From: Syngnathus acus
Taxonomy: Eukaryota; Chordata; Actinopteri; Syngnathiformes; Syngnathidae
Assembly: GCF_901709675.1 (NCBI RefSeq)
Contig: NC_051097.1
Location: 1,972,539 to 2,036,538 of the forward strand
Length of the DNA stretch: 64,000 nt
Reading direction: 5' to 3'
In this document: positions 58,901 through 64,000 of the stretch, piece after piece
Layout of the letters: every line of letters starts with the position of its first letter
How positions within the stretch are numbered: position 1 is the stretch's first letter
Notes under the pieces: generated by a model
The model's database searches: none
What the model was told of the DNA's origin: nothing
Seen by the model: only the letters and a program-made list of their open reading frames with translations
Program-made: the position numbers and the translations under genes

Positions 58901-61900
58901 TGTCACACAAAGCAAAACCCGACCCCGAGCTTGTAAAGTTTTCATTGACTATTTATTTATTTATTTATTTCATCTAGTGTTGCACACAGTGTGTACAGGG
59001 AGCTTGAAAAATTAGAGGGAACATTGCCCATGATCATTTTCAAGATTTTCCTTTATAAATCATTGGTTGTTCAGAGCAGCAATTTCAGTAAAATATATTA
59101 TATACAGTAATCCCTCGCTATATCACGTTTCAACTTTCACGGCCTCGCTGCTTTTTTTTTCACAGTGAATTGTGTTATGGCTTCAGATGAAAAAGACAAT
59201 ACAGAGCGAAGTCAGGCCGCAGTGGCGCACTATATAGTACGTACTGATGACTACAATTATTATTTTACTGTAGTTATCTGGAAGAAAGTGTTTACTTTTC
59301 TTTGTTAAACAAATGCTTGGGCCTGAAAACAACTTTTACCTGTATAATAAAAAAAATAACGGTTTCTACTTCACGGATTTCACCTATCACGGGTTCTTTT
59401 CGGAACGTAACCCCAGCAAAAAAGGAGGGATTACTGTAGCAGCAATATTAACAGTAATATTTGAGAAGTGAGATGAAGTTTACAGAATTTACAGAAAGTT
59501 TGCAGTCATTACTTCAAGATAGGCCGGTGCATAAATTTGGGCACCCTTGTTGTTTTATTGATTTGAAAACCTTTAGCACTTATTATTGGAACACAAAATT
59601 TTTAAAGTCCTGATGTATTTTCCAAAATTTAAGTGGACCTCAGTGCGCAGGGAGCTTAATTTGGTCCAATCGCGCAACCGCAGCGCGCTCACTGTCCCAT
59701 TGCTTTAAGAGCGTCTTTGTGTTTTAGGATGGCTTTACTGCTCCCACTTGCTTTCTTTGGAGGCATGATTAGGGGTTAATACAATCCTCAAAGTAACGAA
59801 AATACAATAACGAACGGAGTCAGTCGGCATCCGAGCTGCGCGGTCAGGTTTTCTCGGGTCCTTTCGGCTCATCTCACGAGGTTTGACCTCCGAATTTTGT
59901 TCAACAACCGAAGCAAAAAAATCTTGAAATTTCCGTTCAAATTCCGATTTGTTCGAGAACCAGGACGTTCGAAAACCGAGGTTTGACTGTATTTGTTTTC
60001 ATAAAAACCCGTGATGCACCGAGGCCACAAGAGGTGACGCGCGAAGTGACGAGGGATTACTATATATATTTTATAAATGGTGAGCAGATCACAGAAACCC
60101 TACATTTGGCCAATAAAGATTGTTGATTTTGATAACAGTAATAGTGAACACAGGCTTCCACTTGATCTGATTTCATCTCTAGTATTTATGGTTCTGTGCA
60201 TCCAATTTGCTTGGCTCATGGACATAATATAGTAACATCGTCACAACAACAAACATTACACGGATATCAAAACTGTAAACAGCAGTGACGTGTGGTGAGG
60301 TTCATGACTGGGGAGGCACTGACGTCCCCCCCGGTAAAATTTGCCCGGCACCCAATCGTGTCACAAAAAAGGTTGGGGAACGCTGCTCTAGTGTGGCTTA
60401 TTCATTATTCAATTTGAACTATTTTAATTAGAATCTCATATCAGCAGTCTTCACACATAAAAACACTCAATAAAGCACATGGAATCAAAAACTTGTTTTT
60501 GATCGTGCGTACCACTCCTTTTAACTCCGGAGTTGGTCTTCCTTTACTGATGACCTGCTTCGACCGAAAATCCATAGTTGAAAATCGTTTGGATATGTAA
60601 TCCTCCATTGTAAAACGAAATGTAAAACCGGGGGGGGGGGGAACACGAATGCAAAACGAAATAAATGGATGACTGCTCCTCAGTTGTTCACTGCAAATTT
60701 GAACTGGAGATCTCTTATTCTACAGGTAGGCGCATGAAGCCTCCCAGGATCACTAGCACTCCCTGCCATAAGGCTTGAGAACCTTTTTTCGTAGCCTCCG
60801 TAAGGTCTCTTTTCAAAGCCGTTTTGTTCATCTAAAGCAGGGGTCTCAAACGCCAGTCCTCGGGGGCCGCATTCCTACATGTTTTCCAAGTTTCCCTCGT
60901 TAAACACACCTGATTCAATTATCAGGCTCCTGCAGAACGTGAGGATGAACTGATCATTTGAATCAGGTGTGTTTAACGAGGGAAACTTGGAAAACGTAGG
61001 AATGCGGCCCCCGAGGACTGGAGTTTGAGACCCCTGATCTAAAGAAACACAACGTTACAGACAGATGACAAAAAACACTAGATATTATATACATCAGCTT
61101 AACTACGGAAATGAGTTAATATAGCCACAGTGTTTGAACACTTAAAAAGCGACATAAAGACAGAGAGCAGTTCAGTCTAACTGCATAGCCTGTCAACATA
61201 GGCAGCCGTGCGATTACGCAATCCTCAGAGGAGGCTAGGCAGGAAGTTGGCTCCTCCGAGCGAATTGTCTTCGGTTTTAAAATAACTATAAAAATTCAGC
61301 GATTTTGGTTCAAAATGATACAAAACTATTGAAATCAAAAGGAAAATGACTTTATAATAAAAAAAATATAATTTGTTTTTCCCCTTTTCATGATGGCAGG
61401 GGAGGCGTGGCCTCCCCTGCCTCCTCTGACCGCACGTCCGTGGTAAACAGGATCTACCTGTAGAGGCATTCGTAGCAGCTGTGGAACCTGAAACTCCTGC
61501 ATGTTGTTGAACCTTAGTTGACTGAAGAGGTGGAAGCAAATCCCTGGTTGGCAGCGTCCGGCTCTGTGGACATGTTTGACTTTCAGGTTCATGTTCAATT
61601 TTGTCAAACACTTATTATCATTGAGTAAATGGGCACAGCCATTTCAAATTTGTATCAAACAAAATACAATTTGAGGAGCATGACAAATTCTAAATATGGA
61701 CATTATAGTTGTTACCTTCCTCTTCGTTGAAGAGCGCTGGCTTTTGAAATCCAGACTCTCTTTAACATTGAGATGCGACTGATGGTATCAAAAGATTTCT
61801 AAAAAAAAAAAAAAAGACATGTTTACAGATAATTTGTCTATTGATAGCTACAAATGTTATGAAATATTTTTGAAAACTTTCATACCTCTTTGACTTTTCC

Positions 61901-63873
61901 AGAATCAATCACAAAGACAACATCACTAATGGTGATGCTTGTCTCAGCAATGTTAGTAGAAAGAATCTGAGCAGTGGTGAAAGGTACATCAAGTTTTTTT
62001 TACAATGAATCTAATTTGTTTATTACAAACAGTATACATCAAATATATCTCAATATTTAAAATCAATTCAAGAATGATGGCTTTCCTCTGAAACATAACA
62101 TGTATTCTTGCATGTAAATATAGAAAAATATGTACTTACAATCTTTCTAACACTCGGTGGAGACTTCTTCATGGCTTTTTTCTGTTCAATGCTTGGCATG
62201 TCTGAATGAAGTGTGAACACCTGGTACCTGAGAGAAATATACATGTCATAGCCATGCTTTAGAATGGTGTTATACCTGACATGAATGGCTTCATGAGGAT
62301 AATCTGGGACAAGCTATTTTAATGGCAGCAATGAGCCATCCTTATTTGCCACTGGTGGACATAACTTTCAAGCCTATCTCAGTGGTCCGCAAATTGTATA
62401 GGATAAGATATATAAAGCCCTTCTCTCATTGAGCGGCAAGCAATTGTGAATTGTTTCGAAGGTAACTAATGCCTGACAGAATTCATCAGGGTTTGGTAAA
62501 GGCCAAACATGCCAAGCAGTCGGCAGACCAGCAGCAGACTTTCACCTGTTCTTTCATGTCCCAGGGGAATTTGAACATTTGCAAGCTTGAACAAACGCTG
62601 ACGAACTCTGACGTGACAGCAACATAAGCTGCCTTATAAAACATTTGCTGCTCGATGGGATTCGTGCCTAAGGATATAATGCGGGAGCTGGAGATCAACC
62701 CTGTAACATATGGGTTCCCCCAGCCCTCAACCACTTTGGCTATGCCAACCTCGTATTATTTTGACCCCACAGTCCTTATTACTGTGCAGCCTTGAATGTG
62801 CATTTTATGAAATACTGTACTTTGGTGAGGGATCAGTGAGTTGGAAACAATTGATCTGCTGTGTCGACCACTAACGGGAGCAGACGAAAGAAGACTGTAT
62901 TTTGGTATACCTGAGTCATACTGGCATCCCAAATACAGGATGTAATGAGGAGCAGCCAGCAGAAGTATTTGCTATCCAATCAAAAAAGTACCACTCAACC
63001 TAAACCGACGGTTAGTGCACTACTAAAGGTTTGGTTAGTAGAACAAATTATCTGCTTATTTTTTAAGCGGCTTACCTTTTGGAAACGGTAGAAAATCTCG
63101 TATCATCGTAGAGAATACGGTCCCTGAGCGACACAATGTCATCATATCCAGGAAGAAAAATTAGCACCGCACCTGAGACAAACAGCTATGATCACATTTG
63201 AGCAGATTCAGAAGTACGCAGTTTCTTGAATGTGGTACATAATTAAGCTTTTTTTCCCAAACACAACTGGCAAAATAACTATCAATTTCATGCACTTAAG
63301 TGCATGTTTTTGTTATTTGAATCTCCATCTATTATTGATGCAAATATTTACGATTTTTCCTTGTAATGAATGAGCTGTGATTGAGTTTAATATATTGACT
63401 AGCTAAGGAGTTCTGTTGAACAATAAACAGCCAATGTGTCCTTATTTCCGTAATACTATAACCGGTGAACTTGAATACAGATTTCCTTCCAAGAAATGAC
63501 TGTCTAGTTTTACATTTCAACTACTCCGTATTTACAAAAGATATATTGGAAAAGGTCTTTGGATAAAAATGGTGCTGAATTTGAGGAAACAATTTTACCC
63601 TGTTGCAGCTTGTATAATTGATGTTTCAGAACTAAAATTGCCGTTCAATGGAATTTTTTCCAGGAAGGGCCAGTAAAGAGATTGTGATGAGACACACCAT
63701 CACACGTGGTTGAGCAGATCATGTGCAGCAGTTCCATGATGAGATCTAGGTCTACAAACTCATCATCAAAGATGTGATGGTACAGTTTGAGCAGGTCCTG
63801 GTCTTCGGAGGTTTGCTCAGCACTGGCACACTGAAACATTGGGGTCTCATTCTGGTCTTTTGTTTTAATGGCA
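37959..63873 (-). CDS. ythdc2: 3'-5' RNA helicase YTHDC2, C-terminal 829 residues (5' part off the window)
   Basis: YTHDC2 is an m6A-reading DExH helicase that works with MEIOC to drive germ cells into meiosis and also binds XRN1. Coding exons on the minus strand: 63873-63698, 63172-63076, 62227-62140, 61966-61886, 61798-61716, 61563-61458, 57749-57636, 57551-57279, 55529-55403, 55249-55044, 52399-52216, 51857-51763, 49965-49846, 48194-48055, 47133-46968, 46661-46470, 42956-42774, 38018-37959. All junctions keep phase and the total is 2491 bases with one stop. Order of domains: second RecA-like lobe, HA2 winged helix, OB-like fold, serine-rich linker, YTH. Mammalian YTHDC2 has about 1430 residues; R3H, DEAH motifs I-II and ankyrin repeats should lie right of 63900. 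Donors after 63698 (GTGTGT) and 51763 (GTGTGG) are weak. The acceptors of exons 47133 and 46661 have alternatives a few codons away. Confidence 0.95.
39087..39245 (+). pseudogene. Pogo/Tigger-type transposase N-terminus (psq HTH), truncated
   Basis: A 52-codon frame whose residues 5-36 ([17 protein letters not shown] followed by [12 protein letters not shown]) match the pipsqueak-type helix-turn-helix at the start of pogo-superfamily transposases. It ends in TGA where the second half of the DNA-binding domain should continue. The catalytic DDE region is absent. Reduced versions of the same start are at about 52980 and 55974. Confidence 0.75.
39290..39496 (+). pseudogene. Pogo-type transposase C-terminal remnant
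   Basis: In a different frame from the N-terminal piece it encodes [20 protein letters not shown] then FRKASLL and an acidic tail with ESDNEKE. This corresponds to the segment after the DDE domain in pogo/jerky-type transposases (W.SI....I..GF.K.G). The acidic continuation SDTEEEDF follows the stop after 39496 and recurs as SDTEEEGF at about 56240. The whole catalytic core is deleted between the two remnants. Confidence 0.65.
40116..40850. other. ythdc2 intron, no feature recognised
   Basis: No conserved ORF or repeat end seen; the minus-strand and plus-strand open frames of 60-70 codons are chance. Confidence 0.4.
40854..42464. mobile_element. 'TATAAGGCGC' element (family A) with a five-copy 251-bp array
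   Basis: Ends CCGCATTTTCCGCCCTAAAA and TTAGGGCGGAAAATACGG, with TA on each side (40852-40853, 42465-42466). Subterminal GTGCGCCTTATA repeats and the TGATGAATTTGTTGATCCAT block match 25930-27344 in the opposite orientation. The interior is expanded by a tandem array (41111-42276). It has no intact ORF. Confidence 0.85.
41111..42276. repeat. 251-bp tandem repeat, about 4.6 copies
   Basis: Units start CTATTTCATGTCAAAATAGG at 41111, 41362, 41613, 41864 and 42115, exactly 251 bases apart each time. By eye they differ at only a few positions (for example GGAAGGGAAAC/GGAAGAGAAAC). The last unit stops at GATTGTTTACA, about 160 bases in. The array lies entirely inside the family A element. Confidence 0.95.
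42553..42612. repeat. Perfect 22-bp inverted repeat
   Basis: TTTGACCAGTTAATG at the left and its complement at the right extend to 22 matched bases per arm (42553-42574, 42591-42612) around a 16-base AT-rich spacer, within the last ythdc2 intron. Confidence 0.85.
43257..44189. mobile_element. 'GTATAATACGC' DNA transposon/MITE
   Basis: CCGTTTTTTTCCGTGTATAA at the left and TTATACACGGAAAAAAACGG at the right, with TA on each side (43255-43256, 44190-44191). Subterminal CCCATGTATAATACGCACCC repeats are on both sides. It is 933 bp. It carries a SINE-body fragment (43408-43470) and poly(A)/poly(T) runs. No transposase is seen. It sits in the intron splitting the YTH domain. Confidence 0.85.
44418..45789 (-). 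mobile_element. Tc1-like transposon with ~213-bp terminal inverted repeats
   Basis: It is bounded by CAGTGCCTTGCGAAAGTATT at both ends in inverted orientation and by TA at 44416-44417 and 45790-45791. The inverted repeats (44418-44630 and 45577-45789) differ at only a handful of bases, so the insertion is young. The interior carries a dead transposase. Length is 1372 bp. Confidence 0.95.
44638..45600 (-). pseudogene. Tc1 transposase, broken
   Basis: Three consecutive minus-strand frames read as one DD34E transposase. The first is the second HTH region ([32 protein letters not shown]). The second has the first catalytic aspartate ([14 protein letters not shown]). The third has the second aspartate ([12 protein letters not shown]) and the glutamate ([11 protein letters not shown]). 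A frameshift near 45225-45255 and a stop at about 45009-45011 break it. The first HTH, which should precede [13 protein letters not shown], is missing next to the right inverted repeat. It cannot make active enzyme. Confidence 0.9.
45792..46469. other. ythdc2 intron, no feature recognised
   Basis: AT-rich intron sequence between the Tc1 element and the first YTH-domain exon. Confidence 0.4.
47134..48054. other. ythdc2 intron, no feature recognised
   Basis: No conserved ORF or repeat termini. Short GGGGTGGTGGGGTG G-rich run at 47155-47175. Confidence 0.4.
48915..49560 (+). mobile_element. Family C element, 5'-truncated copy
   Basis: Begins within the interior (CTGTAGAGGTTTCCTCC, then CAGTAGAGGACACTGGGCTA) and runs through CCGGAGCTGTATGTGTAGCT and CAATAAACGTTATGTTGATA to GGCTTATAGTCCGGAAAATA near 49558. 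A ~180-base segment with CTTTCCTGACAATCTTCTTT is duplicated (about 49226-49350 and 49387-49515). Confidence 0.75.
50333..51726 (+). mobile_element. Family B MITE with five tandem internal units
   Basis: CCGTATTTTTCGGACTATAA at the left and AGTCCGAAAAATACGG at the right, flanked by TA (50331-50332, 51727-51728). Internal units beginning AATTTGAACTGCAACTGAC start at 50480, 50629, 50819, 51000 and 51181. The Tigger-like end fragment (GATGTAGCAAGGGATTACTG, 50443-50478) is at the same internal place as in the copy at 7549. A LINE tail is inserted at 51423-51602. It lies in the ythdc2 intron between exons 51857 and 49965. Confidence 0.85.
51423..51602 (+). mobile_element. LINE 3'-end insertion with 11-bp TSD
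   Basis: Encodes [20 protein letters not shown] then [20 protein letters not shown], the conserved C-terminal tail of a fish RTE/Rex-like LINE. It ends in a GGATGGATGATGG tail. The 11-base repeat ATATTTCCCCC flanks it (51412-51422, 51603-51613) and restores the family B MITE sequence when removed. It is only 180 bp, so severely 5'-truncated or a SINE using that tail. Confidence 0.85.
52641..53888 (+). mobile_element. Family C element carrying a nested hAT MITE
   Basis: CCATAATTCCCGGACTATAA at the left and TTATAGTCCTGAAATTATGG at the right; TA precedes the left end and TG follows the right, so the target duplication has one mutation. A short pogo-type start (ATG at 52980: [20 protein letters not shown]) runs into the nested insertion. 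It also has the CAATAAAGGTTATGTTAATA block and the CGTATCGCATTGCCAACTTT block of the family. Confidence 0.85.
53080..53408 (+). mobile_element. hAT MITE nested in family C
   Basis: CACAGGTGTCAAACTCAAGG at the left and AATGAATTTGACACCCCTG at the right. Flanks are CAGTAGAG and CTGTAGAG, an 8-base duplication with one mismatch. The family C copy at 24388 has the uninterrupted sequence GTTTACTGTAGAGCTTTCTT at the same point, confirming an empty site. Confidence 0.85.
53895..55040. other. ythdc2 intron, no feature recognised
   Basis: AT-rich. A palindromic pair CAAAATAAA/TTTATTTTG occurs near 53930-53965. The 84-codon plus-strand frame at 53966 is lysine-rich and has no recognised family. Confidence 0.4.
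55656..56770 (+). mobile_element. Family C element with C-terminal acidic transposase remnant
   Basis: CCGTAAATCTCGGACTATAA at the left and ATAGTACGAAAATTACGG at the right, followed by TA. It carries the short N-terminal start (ATG at 55974, [16 protein letters not shown]). At 56225-56320 it has an acidic block [20 protein letters not shown] that matches the 39087-39540 copy after its stop. Two diverged copies of an ACTTCCGTGTTGCTGCGGTA...TTAAAACTTTAAAAAGGCTTT unit occur at 56450-56570 and 56600-56690. Confidence 0.85.
56782..57205 (+). mobile_element. tRNA-derived SINE with (ATGG)n tail
   Basis: GGCGGCTCGGTGGTGCACTGG, with an A-box-like GGTTAGCACG and B-box-like GGTTTGATTCC. It is followed by TGTGTGGAGTTTGCATGTTC, CACATCCCAAAAACATGCTT and GGGATAGGCTCCAGCACACC, then about 20 copies of ATGG (57126-57205). 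It is the sense-strand counterpart of 34309-34668, inserted 8 bases beyond the family C end and 74 bases from the ythdc2 exon ending at 57279. Confidence 0.9.
57845..58057. mobile_element. hAT MITE 'CAGGGGTGGGCAATTCC'
   Basis: The ends CAGGGGTGGGCAATTCCGGT and GGAATTGCCCACCCCTG are inverted. An 8-base duplication (ATCTAGGT/CTCTAGGT) has one mismatch. The whole 213 bases is a long imperfect palindrome without an ORF. Confidence 0.9.
58187..59026 (+). mobile_element. hAT element remnant with N-terminal transposase finger, nested
   Basis: CACTGTTCCCTCTAAGCTGC at the left and TTAGAGGGAACATTG at the right. Flanks CCTGAT/CATGAT approximate a duplication. From 58535 it encodes [16 protein letters not shown], then [15 protein letters not shown] and [13 protein letters not shown]. 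After a shift near 58745 a second stretch encodes [20 protein letters not shown]. This resembles the zinc-finger-like N-terminus of ZMYM6/KIAA1586-type hAT transposases; the catalytic part is deleted. Confidence 0.75.
59105..59436 (+). mobile_element. Tigger-like MITE 'CAGTAATCCCTCG', full-length
   Basis: TA then CAGTAATCCCTCGCTATATC at the left; AAAGGAGGGATTACTG then TA at the right. The 332 bases have no ORF. It is related to the copies at 16964 and 30751. Confidence 0.85.
59630..59989 (-). mobile_element. Tigger-like 'CAGTCAAACCTCGG' element fragment
   Basis: In minus-strand sense: CAGTCAAACCTCGGTTTTCG preceded by TA, then GAACAAATCGGAATTTG. It ends with an ORF start (ATG about 59766; [20 protein letters not shown]) before truncation. 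It is the same family as 26673-26937. Confidence 0.75.
59990..60062 (-). mobile_element. Tigger-like element end fragment
   Basis: GTGACGCGCGAAGTGACGAG then GGATTACTA, the terminal segment of the CAGTAATCCCTCG family, adjoining the previous fragment. Its partner terminus was not found. Confidence 0.55.
60283..61442. mobile_element. hAT element inserted 8 nt inside a ythdc2 splice donor
   Basis: CAGTGACGTGTGGTGAGGTT at the left and CTGACCGCACGTCCGTG at the right. It is flanked by a perfect 8-base duplication GTAAACAG (60275-60282, 61443-61450). The right edge lies 7 bases from the GT of the exon ending at 61458. A second hAT MITE (60838-61036) is nested inside, and GTCACAAAAAAGGTTGGGGA near 60360 is a fragment of the 12112-type hAT. 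No transposase ORF is seen. Confidence 0.9.
60838..61036. mobile_element. hAT MITE 'CAGGGGTCTCAAACGCC', near-perfect palindrome
   Basis: The ends CAGGGGTCTCAAACGCCAGT and CTGGAGTTTGAGACCCCTG are inverted, and the 8-base duplication ATCTAAAG is perfect on both sides (60830-60837, 61037-61044). It is 199 bp and the arms pair over most of their length. Confidence 0.92.
61458..63873 (-). other. ythdc2: Helicase motif exons of ythdc2 (second RecA lobe)
   Basis: The [15 protein letters not shown] block is in exon 63172-63076 and [11 protein letters not shown] in 62227-62140. Motif [12 protein letters not shown] followed by [11 protein letters not shown], is in 61966-61886. Motif VI, QRRGRAGR, spans the junction of 61798-61716 and 61563-61458. 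All key residues of DEAH-type motifs V and VI are present, so the ATPase/unwinding core looks functional as far as the window shows. Confidence 0.93.
62228..63075. other. ythdc2 intron, no feature recognised
   Basis: No conserved coding sequence between the exons ending at 62227 and starting at 63076; the 82-codon minus-strand frame at 62486 has no recognised family. Confidence 0.45.
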
Positions 63874-64000
63874 CTGCACAAACAAAGATATCCAAGCAAT
63901 TACATGATTATTTCTTTATGCATTATTCAGGATTTCACCACACAAAATTTCATTTCTTATGGCAATATGATCATGAATACAAGTCGCCAAAATTCACCAA
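63874..64000 (-). other. ythdc2 intron, gene continues off the window
   Basis: The acceptor TTTGTGCAG (63874-63882 on the gene strand) opens the first visible exon. Upstream exons with the N-terminal helicase lobe are expected beyond 64000. Confidence 0.7.

Larger units (their letters stand above)
58150..59545 (+). mobile_element. Tc1-type MITE 'GCAAAAGTTTGGGCACCC', interrupted by other insertions
   Basis: TA then CAGTTATATGCAAAAGTTTG followed by GGCACCCTGAT. The sequence resumes at 59027 with CCCATGATCATTTTCAAG, and GTGCATAAATTTGGGCACCC near 59530 resembles the other end. It is interrupted by a hAT (58187-59026) and a Tigger-like MITE (59105-59436). Confidence 0.6.

Overview
The window is vertebrate nuclear DNA, almost certainly from a teleost fish. 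It has GT-AG introns, very long (AC)n microsatellites, tRNA-derived fish-type SINEs, many hAT, Tc1 and pogo/Tigger-like DNA transposons, and fish non-LTR retrotransposons. Three conserved protein-coding genes are present, all on the minus strand. There is no operon structure and no CRISPR array, and I found no independent tRNA or rRNA gene.

Layout, read along the plus strand. (1) 1-~19.3 kb: the first coding exon of a talin gene (best match talin-1, tln1) lies at 1347-1476. Its large 5' intron runs to a candidate upstream noncoding exon/promoter near 18.9-19.3 kb, and the rest of the gene lies off the left edge. The intron is filled with microsatellites, MITE-like elements, a hAT remnant, a SINE and a LINE 3' end. 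(2) 23.2-33.4 kb: a complete hmgcs1 gene (cytosolic HMG-CoA synthase) with eight coding exons that sum exactly to 507 codons including stop, plus an upstream noncoding exon and a CCAAT-rich promoter. (3) 33.5-37.4 kb: an intergenic spacer with two SINEs and a plus-strand THAP zinc-finger ORF. (4) 37.4-63.9 kb: the last 18 coding exons of ythdc2, the m6A-reading DExH RNA helicase. They cover the C-terminal RecA-like lobe, the winged-helix/HA2 and OB-like regions and the YTH domain, and the frame stays open for 829 codons. The N-terminal part (R3H, first RecA lobe, ankyrin repeats) must lie beyond the right edge.

The three genes have unrelated roles (integrin-actin linkage, sterol/isoprenoid synthesis, meiotic RNA control), so I infer no joint pathway. 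The unusual content is in the repeats. Several transposon families share near-identical ends (CCGTATTTTCCGG...TATAAG) and TA target duplications. They differ internally: one carries a five-copy 251-bp tandem array, one carries ~150-190-bp tandem arrays in two separate copies, and one carries pieces of the two ends of a pogo-type transposase. Nested insertions with intact target duplications give a relative order of events. A perfect 82-bp inverted repeat at 8.4-8.6 kb, bounded by a 14-bp duplication, contains the conserved core of a hammerhead ribozyme, as found in Penelope-like retroelements. All exon boundaries were placed by hand from reading frame, homology remembered for these families and GT/AG sites; no alignment program was run.
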